Below, piece by piece: positions 17,936 through 27,019 of a stretch of 64,000 bases of DNA. The stretch's first letter is position 1; every line of letters begins with the position of its first letter. The DNA is from Chryseobacterium ginsenosidimutans. Lineage in GTDB: Bacteria; Bacteroidota; Bacteroidia; Flavobacteriales; Weeksellaceae. Made by a program: the position numbers and the translations under genes. The stretch lies in the NCBI RefSeq assembly GCF_024807225.1, contig NZ_JANUCO010000001.1, positions 1,178,001 to 1,242,000 of the forward strand. Direction: 5' to 3'. A model generated the notes under the pieces. It worked only from the letters and a program-made list of their open reading frames with translations, was not told the DNA's origin and searched no databases.

Positions 17936-17952
17936 TAATCTTTAAGAAAATA
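17936..17952 (-). pseudogene. duplicated 3' scrap of the kdgF cupin gene
   Basis: These 17 bases are identical to the last codons and stop of the cupin gene (19069-19085; encoding FLKD and stop), and the preceding AGAA also matches. The match ends abruptly at 17953. This marks one edge of the tandem duplication that produced the two hydrolase genes. Confidence 0.7.
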
Positions 17953-18073
17953 AAAAAAACCGACATTTTTTTTGCGATAATCAATTTTATCTAAGATAAA
18001 ATCTTGTGTCTTAAAGCATTATTATAATTAAAAATCATAGCGCCCTTGCGATTATCCAACAAATATTTAATTG

Positions 18074-18979
18074 CTATTTATTACCTATCGTTTTCAACCA
18101 ATCTGCACACAGTTTTTTCCAATTATCCGTCAGTTCAGATTTATTAATAACTCCGATTCTGTGTTCGCCTTCAGGAAAAATGAACATGGCACCTTTCACT
18201 TTATTTTTTATCATTTCCTGATAATACAGAATGCTGTTCATCACCGGAACGGTTTTATCATTCTGGGCATGAAGCAAAATTGTTGGCGGGGTTTTTTCCG
18301 TCACGCGATTCTGCATAGAATATTCTTTAATTTTTTCTGGAGAAGCATTTTCACCCAGCAGACTGTTACGGCTTCCAACATGCGCAAATTCTCCTAAATC
18401 GATGACAGGAGACACTAAAATCGCAAAATTGGGAACAGTAGAAACTGAAGCCCAATCTCCTTTTAATTCTGTATAATCTGTGGTAATATTACTTGCCATT
18501 GCAGCCAGATGTCCACCGGCGGAAGTTCCTAAAACGCCGATCTGGTCGGGAGAAATTCCCCATTGAGCCGCATTTTTTCTGATGTATTTTATCGCTGCCT
18601 GAATATCCTGCAACGGTGCAAGTTCTCTCTGCTTCACATCGGGAGAAATCGGGAGACGGTAATTCAAAACAAAAGCAGAAATTCCTAAGGTATTGAGCCA
18701 TTTTGCATTTTGAAAACCACCTTGATCGTAAGTAAGTTTGTAATATCCACCACCGGGAATGACGATAACCGCCATCTGTTTTCGATCTTCTTTCGGAGGT
18801 AAAAAAGCAAAAAGCTCGGCCTCTTGAATTTGTGTGATGCTGCCTTGTTTTTCTTCCACGATTTTTAATTTTAAGCCTTTAGAATTAGGCATTTGTCCTT
18901 TTGGCCAAACGTTGATTTTCTCCTGAGCTGATAATTGAGTCAAAAGTGAAATTAATAGCATAAAAACAACTTTTTTCAT
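18074..18979 (-). CDS. secreted alpha/beta hydrolase (acetylesterase-like), tandem copy B
   Basis: 301 residues from ATG 18979 (MKKVVFMLLISLLTQLSAQ, a signal peptide); an upstream in-frame ATG at 19000 is less likely. Same motifs as copy A: VIPGGGYYKL, GVLGTSAGGHLAA, LHAQNDKTVPV and FPEGEHRIG. The two proteins match over their whole length with scattered substitutions, including the C-terminus LCADWLKTIGNK. Both keep the Ser-Asp-His triad, so both should be active; divergence may have given different ester preference. The cupin KdgF gene is next upstream. Confidence 0.88.
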   Translation of the reverse strand: MKKVVFMLLISLLTQLSAQEKINVWPKGQMPNSKGLKLKIVEEKQGSITQIQEAELFAFLPPKEDRKQMAVIVIPGGGYYKLTYDQGGFQNAKWLNTLGISAFVLNYRLPISPDVKQRELAPLQDIQAAIKYIRKNAAQWGISPDQIGVLGTSAGGHLAAMASNITTDYTELKGDWASVSTVPNFAILVSPVIDLGEFAHVGSRNSLLGENASPEKIKEYSMQNRVTEKTPPTILLHAQNDKTVPVMNSILYYQEMIKNKVKGAMFIFPEGEHRIGVINKSELTDNWKKLCADWLKTIGNK

Positions 18980-19011
18980 AATGTGGTAATTTTTGCGCAA
19001 AAATATTTTCT

Positions 19012-19044
19012 AAACCTTCAAGGTTTCAAAAACCTTGAAGGTTT
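19012..19044. repeat. 33-base hairpin repeat AAACCTTCAAGG..., second copy
   Basis: Identical to 17890-17922 and in the same position relative to its hydrolase gene, so it was copied in the tandem duplication. Confidence 0.85.
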
Positions 19045-19068
19045 GAATTTTAGTCTTATTTTTTAGAA

Positions 19069-19410
19069 TTAATCTTTAAGAAAATCTTCTCTAAACGGTG
19101 TAAACGAATCAATCAATTGTCCTTCTTCCAGACATTTTACGCCATGAAAAATATTAGGCTGAGCAAAAAATCCGTCACCTTGTTGTAAAATTTTAACTTC
19201 ACCGTCAACCGTAACTTCAAATTTCCCTGAAGCAACATAAGTGATTTGCGAATGAAAATGCTGATGCAAAGCTCCGATCGAGTCTTTTTCAAACTTTACA
19301 ATCACCATCATTACTTGTGAATTGTATCCAACGAATTGTCTTGATACGCCACCTCCTAAATCTTCCCATTCAGAATTTCCGTCAAAGAAAGGTTCTTTTT
19401 TGAATTTCAT
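19069..19410 (-). CDS. kdgF: cupin KdgF, unsaturated uronate linearisation
   Basis: 113 residues, a single cupin barrel. The metal-binding motif is ALHQHFHSQITYVASGKFEV, followed by GDGFFAQPNIFHGVKCLEEG with the last metal His. This matches KdgF, which converts cyclic 4,5-unsaturated uronate released by pectate lyases and GH105 to the linear keto form used by KduI. No signal peptide, so cytoplasmic. It fits between the lyases here and kduI/kduD across the susC promoter region. Its 3' end was partly copied downstream of hydrolase copy B. Confidence 0.88.
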   Translation of the reverse strand: MKFKKEPFFDGNSEWEDLGGGVSRQFVGYNSQVMMVIVKFEKDSIGALHQHFHSQITYVASGKFEVTVDGEVKILQQGDGFFAQPNIFHGVKCLEEGQLIDSFTPFREDFLKD

Positions 19411-19438
19411 TTTTTCAATTTTTTATTGTTGGTTATCA

Positions 19439-19590
19439 GCAAAGACGCAAAGTTTTTTCATTATAATAATGTTTTAAGGCGCAAGAAAATCAAAGATTTT
19501 CAGTTATTCCGTGTGAAATTGTATCGAAGATAAAATCCTTGCGCCTTAAAGAATATTTACAAATTCAAGAATTCCTTGCGTCTTTGCGTT
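19439..19590. repeat. nested inverted repeats with CTTTGCG/GGCGCAAG blocks
   Basis: GCAAAGACGCAA near 19440 faces TTGCGTCTTTGC near 19577, and TTTTAAGGCGCAAG near 19473 faces CTTGCGCCTTAAAG near 19538. The 185-base gap is almost wholly this structure. Related CTTTGCG repeats occur at 21461-21620, 39927-40005 and 43701-43775. Confidence 0.75.
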
Positions 19591-19595
19591 TAAAA

Positions 19596-20330
19596 CTATT
19601 TAATGTATTTTTCTAAACCTGTTTTCAAAGTTTTCAAATCCTTTAACGCCAGTTTTGCAACCGATTCGGCTCCTAAAGTTGATAAATGGGTATCGTCATC
19701 TTTACCTTTTGGATAATAAGGATCTTCACCTTCTTTATAATGCAGATGTAGTTTTTTTGATTTTTCCGGACCGTAAGCAATTTCCATTTGCTCTGTTAAT
19801 AACTGCAAATCTACGAAAGCAACTTTCATATCATTGGCAACCATTCTTACCACCAAAGGATATTCTTTATGAGTATCCACCAAAACACCATTTTCAGTAA
19901 AGTCTCTTCTCACAATAGAGGTCATCAGAATCGGGGTTGCGCCTTTTGCTCTGGTTTCATTCACATATCTTTCCAAATTAGCTCTGTATTGCGTATAAGG
20001 ATTGGTGAATTTTGTGGAATCTTTCACTTTCTGATCATTATGACCAAACTGAATGATTACAAAATCTCCTTTTTTCAATTGTTTTTCAACTTTATCCCAT
20101 CGTCCTTCCGTTCTGAAGCTTTTTGAACTTCTGCCGTTCATCGCATGATTCTGAATTTCAATTCCTGTTTTGAAAAATTGTGGTAAAACCTGTCCCCATC
20201 CATGTTCCGGGTTTTTATCCGGATTTTCTTTGTTTGCCATTGTAGAATCACCGATTAGGAAAAGAGTCGGTTTTTGGGCAAATGTCATTATTGAAATGAA
20301 AACGGATAATAGTAAAAGAAATTTTTTCAT
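19596..20330 (-). CDS. rhamnogalacturonan acetylesterase, CE12
   Basis: 244 residues with a signal peptide ending near TFAQ. SGNH/GDSL blocks of CE12: LFLIGDSTMANKE (Ser), GWGQVLPQFF (Gly), AMNGRSSKSFRTEG (Asn/Arg block), IIQFGHNDQK (Asn) and DDTHLSTLGAES (Asp-His). It removes acetyl groups from the galacturonic acid residues of rhamnogalacturonan I, opening it to lyases and hydrolases. Second CE12 at 24366. Confidence 0.9.
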   Translation of the reverse strand: MKKFLLLLSVFISIMTFAQKPTLFLIGDSTMANKENPDKNPEHGWGQVLPQFFKTGIEIQNHAMNGRSSKSFRTEGRWDKVEKQLKKGDFVIIQFGHNDQKVKDSTKFTNPYTQYRANLERYVNETRAKGATPILMTSIVRRDFTENGVLVDTHKEYPLVVRMVANDMKVAFVDLQLLTEQMEIAYGPEKSKKLHLHYKEGEDPYYPKGKDDDTHLSTLGAESVAKLALKDLKTLKTGLEKYIK

Positions 20331-20358
20331 TCTAATTAAATTGATTTATTAAACTTGA

Positions 20359-20459
20359 AAGATGCTTCGAGAACCTCAGCATGACATTGCTACAAATATA
20401 CCTTTAATAAAGGTTTTAATATTTAGAATTGTCATGTTGGAACTGTCGAAACATCTTAA
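20359..20459. repeat. inverted repeat pair of the TCATGCTGAG...TCGAAGCATCTT type
   Basis: 20359-20386 and 20430-20459 are imperfect inverted copies (AAGATGCTTCGAG against TGTCGAAACATCTT, CATGACA against TGTCATG). This motif family is, from memory, very common between genes in Flavobacteriia. It sits between CE12 and CE8. Confidence 0.75.
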
Positions 20460-20471
20460 TTATTTATCTGA

Positions 20472-21440
20472 TTATTTATTTGGATTCCAGTCCTTAAGAA
20501 TCTTTTCTAATGGGTAATTTTTAAGGTCTTTTTTCGTCAGTTGATGAGACCAGCTTACACGTTTTGTTGTGTTTCCGCCTTCGCCTTTGCTTTCAAATTC
20601 TGCATAGTAAGCGGTTTTTTCTTTATCAGGAAACATTTTATCGCCTTTCCAGGGATTCCAGCCTTCGGGAAGGATGTGTTTTCCCATTTCGGTATTGATG
20701 AAAACTGTTTTCGCATAAGGTCTCCAAGGTCTTCCCAAATAGACTTTTGTGATGCCTTCTTTAGCGATTAATTTACAGTCGAAAAACACAAAACCATACG
20801 GTCTGTCGGATTCCGTTGCGGCTGCAGTGATGTAAGAATCCGCTAAGCTTTTAATCGTACAATTCTTAAAAACAACGGTTGCCTGTCCGAAAATAAAATC
20901 TGTTGTTCCTTCGATATAACAGTTTTCAAAATATTGTCTGCTGTGATTGGTTGCCGAATAAAGCGTGTCCTGACAACCCAAAATCTTTGAATCTTTTATC
21001 ACAAAACGATCACCTTCCACATGAAGAGAAACCGCCTGTCCTTCGTTGCAAGAAGAGTTTTGAATGGTCAGATTACTGATTTTAATATCATCTCCCATCA
21101 CCAATAAAGTGTAGGAATTAAAGGTCGTCATTTTTTCATTAAACGAATCGATCTTTCCTGAAAAATCATTGTTGGTAATGATGGTATTGTCTTTATTTTC
21201 GCCTTCTAATGTGATTTTATGTTTCGAAGAAGGAATAACAACTTTCTCATTATACGTTCCTGATTTAATATAAACCAATGCTTCCGCCGGTCCTAAATCT
21301 CTGATAGAATTTATGGCTTTCTGAATCGATGTAAAATCTCCGCTACCATCTTTTGCTACAGTGATTTTTATGTAAGGATCATTAGCTGCAAAGAGAAATT
21401 GAGCCATTGAGATGAAGAGAATTAAAAATAATTTTTTCAT
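20472..21440 (-). CDS. pectin methylesterase, CE8 (copy 1)
   Basis: 322 residues from ATG 21440, which begins a clean signal peptide (MKKLFLILFISMAQFLFAA); an ATG at 21512 would precede it with a basic stretch. CE8 motifs in order: GSGDFTSIQKAINSI, LEGENKDNTII, ILGCQDTLY (catalytic Asp), YIEGTTDFIFGQATV (second Asp) and YLGRPWRPYAKT (Arg). It removes methyl esters from homogalacturonan, making it a substrate for PL1, PL10 and GH28. The second CE8 copy is at 29832. Confidence 0.92.
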   Translation of the reverse strand: MKKLFLILFISMAQFLFAANDPYIKITVAKDGSGDFTSIQKAINSIRDLGPAEALVYIKSGTYNEKVVIPSSKHKITLEGENKDNTIITNNDFSGKIDSFNEKMTTFNSYTLLVMGDDIKISNLTIQNSSCNEGQAVSLHVEGDRFVIKDSKILGCQDTLYSATNHSRQYFENCYIEGTTDFIFGQATVVFKNCTIKSLADSYITAAATESDRPYGFVFFDCKLIAKEGITKVYLGRPWRPYAKTVFINTEMGKHILPEGWNPWKGDKMFPDKEKTAYYAEFESKGEGGNTTKRVSWSHQLTKKDLKNYPLEKILKDWNPNK

Positions 21441-21460
21441 AAACTGATGTATTATTTTTT

Positions 21461-21620
21461 GACGCAAAGATTTATTTTTACGAAACGTATAATTTTTAGA
21501 AAGCAAAGGCAAATAAAATTTGCTTCGCGAAGCTATGACGATAGCTTAATCAAATCAACTTGTTGATTCATCTTTGCTTCCTAAAATATTCGTTAGATTA
21601 AAATAAATCTTTGCGTTTAA
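21461..21620. repeat. inverted repeat with GCAAAGATTTATTTT arms
   Basis: GACGCAAAGATTTATTTTTA near 21461 faces TTAAAATAAATCTTTGCGTT near 21598. It fills the gap between the CE8 and esterase genes and may fold into one large stem. Same CTTTGCG family as 19439-19590. Confidence 0.7.
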
Positions 21621-21633
21621 GATCATATTAATA

Positions 21634-22545
21634 TTATTTCAATACTTTATCTAAAAAACTAACCGTTAAATTCAATGTTTCTGTAAACCAAGGTTCTGCC
21701 GACCAAAAAGAGTGCGGTGTATCCTTGATTTCATGAAATTCTGTCGGAATATTATAACTCTTTAATTTTTTCATCATATCGTCTCTTCCTGCATGAAAAC
21801 GAGGCTGCGAACTGTTGATGAAAAGGGTAGGAGGTGTATTTTTATCCACATATTCCAGTGGTGAAGCTTCTTTCCAGATTTTCGGATTGTCTTTTTGTTG
21901 ATAACCCAGCCAATACGCGTCGTACGTTCCTTCTTTTCCGGATTCCTCATGAATAAAGGAAACAACGCCGTCTACATTTACGATAGCCTGTAATTTATTC
22001 TTTTTCTTAACGCCGACCAAAGTCGCAATTTGTGCACCTGCAGATTCACCCAAAACAACCATTTTCTTTTTATCTAAAGAATATTTTTTATGATTTTTCT
22101 TTAACCACTGAATCCCTGTTTCGATATCTTCAACTCCGGCAGGATATTTTGCAACATCAGCCAATCGATAACCGATTGCGATGACTACATACCCTTTTGA
22201 AGCCAATTCCATTGCCATGAATTTTTCATTTTCCTTGCTTCCCGAAACCCAGCCGCCGCCGTGAACCATTGCAATTCCGGGGTGTTTTTTTGATTGATCA
22301 AGAGGATAATAGACATCAGCTTTTAAGGAAAGCCCATTGATAGTGGTATATTCCACATCTTTATCGATCTTGATGTTTTGGGGAACAGGTCGGTCAATCG
22401 GACTGATAAAAGAATATTTCTTCTTGAATTTTTCGTACGTTCCTTCGTTAGAGTAAGGAGTGGCATTCGGTCTGTTTACTTGCCCGAATGCCATTGTCCC
22501 CACAAAAAAAATAGAAATATAAGTATGTTTTCTGTTAAAAATCAT
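21634..22545 (-). CDS. secreted carboxylesterase / acetylesterase, alpha/beta hydrolase
   Basis: 303 residues with an N-terminal signal sequence (MIFNRKHTYISIFFVGTMAFGQ). It has the HGGGW oxyanion box (AMVHGGGWVSGSK), the VVLGESAGAQIATL nucleophile elbow and the terminal His in KDTPHSFWSAEPW, so it belongs to the hormone-sensitive-lipase-like group. It probably cleaves acetyl or aromatic esters on pectin side chains; the substrate is inferred from the neighbours. Not closely similar to the tandem hydrolases at 16948 and 18074. Confidence 0.85.
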   Translation of the reverse strand: MIFNRKHTYISIFFVGTMAFGQVNRPNATPYSNEGTYEKFKKKYSFISPIDRPVPQNIKIDKDVEYTTINGLSLKADVYYPLDQSKKHPGIAMVHGGGWVSGSKENEKFMAMELASKGYVVIAIGYRLADVAKYPAGVEDIETGIQWLKKNHKKYSLDKKKMVVLGESAGAQIATLVGVKKKNKLQAIVNVDGVVSFIHEESGKEGTYDAYWLGYQQKDNPKIWKEASPLEYVDKNTPPTLFINSSQPRFHAGRDDMMKKLKSYNIPTEFHEIKDTPHSFWSAEPWFTETLNLTVSFLDKVLK

Positions 22546-22695
22546 GTTGTCAAATTTTAAAATTTTGAACCATTAAGACGATTGAAGAAGTTAAGTTTTA
22601 ATTAAGAAAATCATTCTGATTTTATCGTTAAACCAAAGCAACTTAAATATTCTTAACAACTTAATTTACCTTACTGGTTTAAATAATTGATACAT

Positions 22696-24363
22696 TTATT
22701 TAACTGCATTTTTCGCTACATCCGTTCCGATAGAAAGTGCATTTTTATCAGACGTAATTTCTTTCGGCAACAATACTGCTCCCGTTTTATTTCCTAAAAC
22801 TTTCACGACAGGTTTGTTTGCAGATTCAAATTTCACGGTTGAAAGGTTGATATTTTTACTGTTGTAAATCGTTGCACCCGTTCCTTCAGTATATTTAAGC
22901 TTTACATTTTTCAATTGAATTCCGTCTGCATCAACGATTGTCATTGCTTTTTTTGTATCAAACTGAGAATCTTCAATTACGATGTTTTTAAGATTCATCT
23001 CCGCTAAACCAAACAAAGTAATCGCTTCATAAGAATTAACGGCATTGATGTTTTTAAAGAAAATATTTCTGAAAATCGGAGTTTCTTCTGTGACTGGATA
23101 AATCTTTTCCGGTACTTTGTTACCTTCTTGTTTCTGTCCGTCTTCCAAAACCGGTGAAGCGCCTTCATAGAACATATTGAATCCAATTACCTGTGTCGGA
23201 ATATTAATCATATCAATATTTTTAATGTAAATATTTTCAACAATTCCACCTCTTCCACGAGTTGTTTTGAAACGTAGACCGATATCTGTTCCGATGAAAG
23301 TACAGTCGGAAACGTGAATGTTTCTCGCTCCTCCCGACATTTCGCTTCCTATCACAAAACCTCCGTGACCGTGATACACGACATTGTTTTTAATGATGAC
23401 ATTTTCAGTTGGCATTCCTCTTTTTCTGCCATCCTGATCTTTTCCTGATTTAATACAAATCGCATCGTCACCAACGTCGAATGTATTATCGTAAATCAAA
23501 ACATTTTTACAAGATTCCAAATCTACACCGTCACCATTTTGAGAAAACCAAGGATTCCTTACCGTAAGATTTCTTAAAATAACATTCGAACACATCAATG
23601 GATGAAGGTTCCAAGCCGGAGAATTCTGGAAGGTCGGACCGTCCAGCAAAACCTTGTCGCAACCGACCAAACTTACCATTACCGGACGAAGAAAATCTTT
23701 AACCGATTTTAGCTCTTCTTTAGAAATTTTATCAGGAACATTGAAGCTTGAGCTGCTTTCAAATCCTTTTTTGTAGCTTTCCGAAGGGTACCAAGTTTTA
23801 CCATCAGAAGATAAAATTCCACCCGATTTTACAATTTCTTTCCATTCAGATTCTGCCATTTTGCTTTTCTTGATGGCTCTCCACGCATCACCGCTTCCGT
23901 CAATCACCCCTTTTCCTGTGATGGCAATATTGGTTGCATTTCTTGCGGAAATCGGAGACTGACAACGGATGGTATTTAATCCTTCAAAACTCACGTCAAC
24001 CAAAGGATAATCGTTTTTATCTTTACTGAAAATAATGAACGCGCCTTCTTCTATGTGAAGATTGATATTGCTTTTTAATTCGATAGGACCAGTTAACCAC
24101 ATTCCGCGGGGAACGACTAATTTTCCACCTCCTTTTTTAGAAAGATCATCGATTGCTTTTTTGAAAGCTTCAGTATTTTTTACATTTCCGCCTGAAACTC
24201 CACCGTATTGCGTGATAGAAACGGTGTTGGCTGCAAAAGAAGTTTCTGTAACCTGCGGCATTTTAAACTCAATATTTTTATAAATATCCAGATTCTGAGC
24301 ATATATTTGCCCCGAAAACATCATTGCTGCTACTAAACCGATAACTTTGAGAGACTTCTTCAT
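22696..24363 (-). CDS. exo- or endo-polygalacturonase, GH28
   Basis: 555 residues, signal peptide ending near IYAQ. The N-terminal segment SITQYGGVSGGNVKNTEAFK is typical of bacterial GH28. Catalytic blocks: DGVDLESCKNV, FDVGDDAICIKSG (Asp pair), VYHGHGGFVIGSEMSGG (His) and RFKTTRGRGG. It hydrolyses alpha-1,4 galacturonan to saturated galacturonate, which feeds UxaC/UxaB/UxaA. Two bases separate it from the upstream CE12, so they are co-transcribed. The long middle section is usual for Bacteroidota members acting on rhamnogalacturonan or homogalacturonan; exo or endo mode cannot be told. Confidence 0.92.
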   Translation of the reverse strand: MKKSLKVIGLVAAMMFSGQIYAQNLDIYKNIEFKMPQVTETSFAANTVSITQYGGVSGGNVKNTEAFKKAIDDLSKKGGGKLVVPRGMWLTGPIELKSNINLHIEEGAFIIFSKDKNDYPLVDVSFEGLNTIRCQSPISARNATNIAITGKGVIDGSGDAWRAIKKSKMAESEWKEIVKSGGILSSDGKTWYPSESYKKGFESSSSFNVPDKISKEELKSVKDFLRPVMVSLVGCDKVLLDGPTFQNSPAWNLHPLMCSNVILRNLTVRNPWFSQNGDGVDLESCKNVLIYDNTFDVGDDAICIKSGKDQDGRKRGMPTENVIIKNNVVYHGHGGFVIGSEMSGGARNIHVSDCTFIGTDIGLRFKTTRGRGGIVENIYIKNIDMINIPTQVIGFNMFYEGASPVLEDGQKQEGNKVPEKIYPVTEETPIFRNIFFKNINAVNSYEAITLFGLAEMNLKNIVIEDSQFDTKKAMTIVDADGIQLKNVKLKYTEGTGATIYNSKNINLSTVKFESANKPVVKVLGNKTGAVLLPKEITSDKNALSIGTDVAKNAVK

Positions 24364-24365
24364 TT

Positions 24366-25211
24366 TTATTTTTTCTGAGTTTTAATTAGTTTTTTAAATT
24401 CTTGATAAACAATTGACGCTACCACTTTTGCACCATCCGGCTGAAAATGCGTATTGTCTTTCTGACCTTTCGGATAGGCTTCATACACATTCTCCGGAAG
24501 ATTCATGAAGTAATGGTTTGTGGTAAAATCTTGCCCTTTTTTCGTAAAATATTCCATTGATAATTTGTTTAAATCGATGTAGGGAACATTCATTTCTTTG
24601 GCAATGTCAATCGGAGCCTGCGCATATTCTCCGTGTACATTTTCCAGTTTTCCGTCTTTCCATGGATAGTTTCTGGCAACCGGAGTTAAGATGACAGGAT
24701 TTCCTCCTTTTTGTCTTGTTTGACTTACAAATAATCTTAAAAATTCTTTATATCCTTCAATATTTACATAACGTTCCGGGTTCTTTTCTGAACCGTCGTT
24801 GTGTCCGAATTGAATGAAAACATAATCATTCGGCTGCAAGTGTTCATACACATATCTCCATCTTCCTTCCTGAAAAAACGTTCGGGTACTTCTTCCACCG
24901 TGCGCTCTGTCGATAATAGCGACAGAATCTGTTGTAATCGCGGGTTTCAAAGAAGCCAGACTGTCTTTCGCAAAAAACGGCTGAAAAACCTGTCCCCATC
25001 CTGTAATCGGATAACGGACTTTCATATAATCTTTGCCGGGTTCGTAATTTCCCGTATAATCTGCCATCGTGGAATCTCCGATAAGATAAATATGAGTGAC
25101 TTTTTTATTCTGTTTTGTAGTTCCCTTTTGAGCATTGTTTTGTGATTCACATGCAGTCAACAATAAAACGACAGATAAAAATGAAACGATATGGTATATT
25201 TTTTTTGTCAT
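24366..25211 (-). CDS. rhamnogalacturonan acetylesterase CE12, lipoprotein
   Basis: 281 residues from ATG 25211 (MTKKIYHIV), chosen because a lipoprotein signal with lipobox LTAC follows; an ATG ten codons upstream is also possible. SGNH blocks: IYLIGDSTMADYTG, GWGQVFQPFF, RAHGGRSTRTFFQEG, IQFGHNDGSEK and DNTHFQPDGAKV. Unlike the other CE12 it should be membrane-anchored, perhaps on the cell surface. It acts on acetylated rhamnogalacturonan. Shares a transcript with GH28. Confidence 0.9.
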   Translation of the reverse strand: MTKKIYHIVSFLSVVLLLTACESQNNAQKGTTKQNKKVTHIYLIGDSTMADYTGNYEPGKDYMKVRYPITGWGQVFQPFFAKDSLASLKPAITTDSVAIIDRAHGGRSTRTFFQEGRWRYVYEHLQPNDYVFIQFGHNDGSEKNPERYVNIEGYKEFLRLFVSQTRQKGGNPVILTPVARNYPWKDGKLENVHGEYAQAPIDIAKEMNVPYIDLNKLSMEYFTKKGQDFTTNHYFMNLPENVYEAYPKGQKDNTHFQPDGAKVVASIVYQEFKKLIKTQKK

Positions 25212-25227
25212 TGATTTATTTTTTTCT

Positions 25228-25320
25228 CCCACAGATTTCATGGATTTTTATGTAATATTTTTATTTATAGGTTTTAAAAACTATGCGCAATCATCTGTGA
25301 AAATCTGTGAAATCTGTGGG
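25228..25320. repeat. 13-base inverted repeat CCCACAGATTTCA
   Basis: 25228-25240 and 25308-25320 are perfect reverse complements; an extra AATCTGTGA sits inside the right arm. This is a dispersed repeat type in the gap between CE12 and GH43. Confidence 0.75.
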
Positions 25321-25326
25321 AAACAA

Positions 25327-26967
25327 TTAATTTCTAGTAATTCTAAACCAATCAAAATCCGCATATCCTCCGCGAGAAGCTTTTGCTGTGCTTACGCTGT
25401 ATAAACCGACTTTAGCTCCGATCCATTTTCCAGGTTTTGCTTGGAAAACATCGCCTACTTTTGTGAAAGTTTTTCCGTTTTCGCTGTAGCTGAACTGGCA
25501 TAAACCATTCGGTTCGTTTACATTTACTTTTAAATAGGCTTCGTTGCCTTTTAATTTTGTTTCAAACAAAACCTTTTCCTCACCGCCTTTATCTGCTTTT
25601 TCGGCTCTTCTTAATTGAAGATAAAATCCGTCCGGCTTATTGGTAATTACAATCGATTCATGATCTAATCCCATCACCAATAATCCTGCGGTTTTTCCTT
25701 CTTTGGCGTCTTCAGGAGTTAATTTAACTTTTGTGGAAGCCACAAAATTCGGAGCAGGGAATTTTTGAGTCAATAAATTTGGAACGTTCCAAAGGTTTTT
25801 TTCACCTTCAGAAACTTTCATCGAAAATAATCTTAAAAATTTCTGTCCGGGAAGTTTGGATGACCAAACGATATTTTCGTTCGCACTCCATTGCCATTGA
25901 ATTCCTAATTTTTCTCCATCAAATTCATCTGTTTCCGGAGGTGTAGCGATAGGATAAGTTTGTCCAACGTTTGGCTTTTTATAGGTTAAAACCGGTTCAC
26001 CGATTCCGTTTTTATTATTATCGATTCCGATGATAGGCCAGTCTTTTTCCCATTTCATCGGCTGAAGATGAACGACTCTTCCTCCTGCATCAATATCCTG
26101 AAAATGATAAAACCAATCTTCACCGGAAGGCGTATCTACCCAAGCTCCTTGATGAGGTCCGTTGATTTTTGTAAAACCTTGTTCCAGCACCACTTTTTCC
26201 TCGTAAGGACCATAAATATTTTTTGATCTTAAAACCAATTGCCAACCTGTAGCCACTCCGCCTGCAGGAGCAAAAATGTAGTAATAACCGTTTCTTTTAT
26301 ACATTTTAGGACCTTCAACGGTTGGATGTGCATCGTGACCGTCGAAAACATGAACACCTTTATCCAGAACTTTTGTTCCTTCAGGATTCATTTTATTAAG
26401 GCTTAAAATACTTTTCACTCCGGCGCGGCTTCCCGCCCAACCATGAACCAAATAAGCGTTTCCATCTTCATCCCAAAACGGACAGGAATCGATCAATCCT
26501 TTTCCTTCCATGACCAAAACAGGCTTTTCCCAAGTTCCCAAAGGATCTTTAGTTTTAATCATATAAATTCCGAAATCGGGGTCGCCCCAATAAATGTAGA
26601 ATTCACCTTTGTGAAATCTGATACTCGGAGCCCAAACTCCGTCACCTCTTTTTGGAGTAGAAAAATGTTCGTTCGGAAGGACGTCTGGAAGTGCATAATT
26701 CACCAATTTCCAGTTGACCATATCTTTTGAATGAAGAATGGGCAATCCGGGAGCTTCATTGAAACTTGAAGCCGTCATATAATAATCGTCACCAACACGA
26801 ATCGCATCCGGATCAGAATAATCTGCGTATAAAACAGGATTTCTGAAATTCTTCCCCTGATCTGCAGTCCAGACTTCGGAAACGTAGTTCTTTTCCTGTG
26901 CGTTGAGATAGGTGGAAGCAACTGAAAATATCGTAATTGCTGCTATATTTAAAATTTTTGTCCTCAT
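25327..26967 (-). CDS. glycoside hydrolase GH43 with C-terminal beta-sandwich
   Basis: 546 residues from ATG 26967 (MRTKILNIAAITIFSVAST, signal peptide ending NAQ); an ATG five codons upstream is possible. The five-bladed propeller carries the general base Asp in LYADYSDPDAIRVG, the pKa-modulating Asp in IDSCPFWDEDGNAY and the acid Glu in TVEGPKMYKRNG. From about residue 335 a second domain begins (DEFDGEKLGIQWQWSANE), the GH43_C2/DUF1349 sandwich. Likely activity is beta-xylosidase, arabinofuranosidase or galactosidase on pectin side chains; subfamily not decided. Confidence 0.9.
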   Translation of the reverse strand: MRTKILNIAAITIFSVASTYLNAQEKNYVSEVWTADQGKNFRNPVLYADYSDPDAIRVGDDYYMTASSFNEAPGLPILHSKDMVNWKLVNYALPDVLPNEHFSTPKRGDGVWAPSIRFHKGEFYIYWGDPDFGIYMIKTKDPLGTWEKPVLVMEGKGLIDSCPFWDEDGNAYLVHGWAGSRAGVKSILSLNKMNPEGTKVLDKGVHVFDGHDAHPTVEGPKMYKRNGYYYIFAPAGGVATGWQLVLRSKNIYGPYEEKVVLEQGFTKINGPHQGAWVDTPSGEDWFYHFQDIDAGGRVVHLQPMKWEKDWPIIGIDNNKNGIGEPVLTYKKPNVGQTYPIATPPETDEFDGEKLGIQWQWSANENIVWSSKLPGQKFLRLFSMKVSEGEKNLWNVPNLLTQKFPAPNFVASTKVKLTPEDAKEGKTAGLLVMGLDHESIVITNKPDGFYLQLRRAEKADKGGEEKVLFETKLKGNEAYLKVNVNEPNGLCQFSYSENGKTFTKVGDVFQAKPGKWIGAKVGLYSVSTAKASRGGYADFDWFRITRN

Positions 26968-27019
26968 AAAATCCAGATTCATTGTTTAGGTAATAGGAGT
27001 TAGGTTGCAGGGCTTAGTT

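Noticed and set aside
18489..18701. 70-codon open frame on the - strand inside hydrolase copy B
   Set aside because: Shadow of the real gene in another frame; no equivalent kept in copy A.
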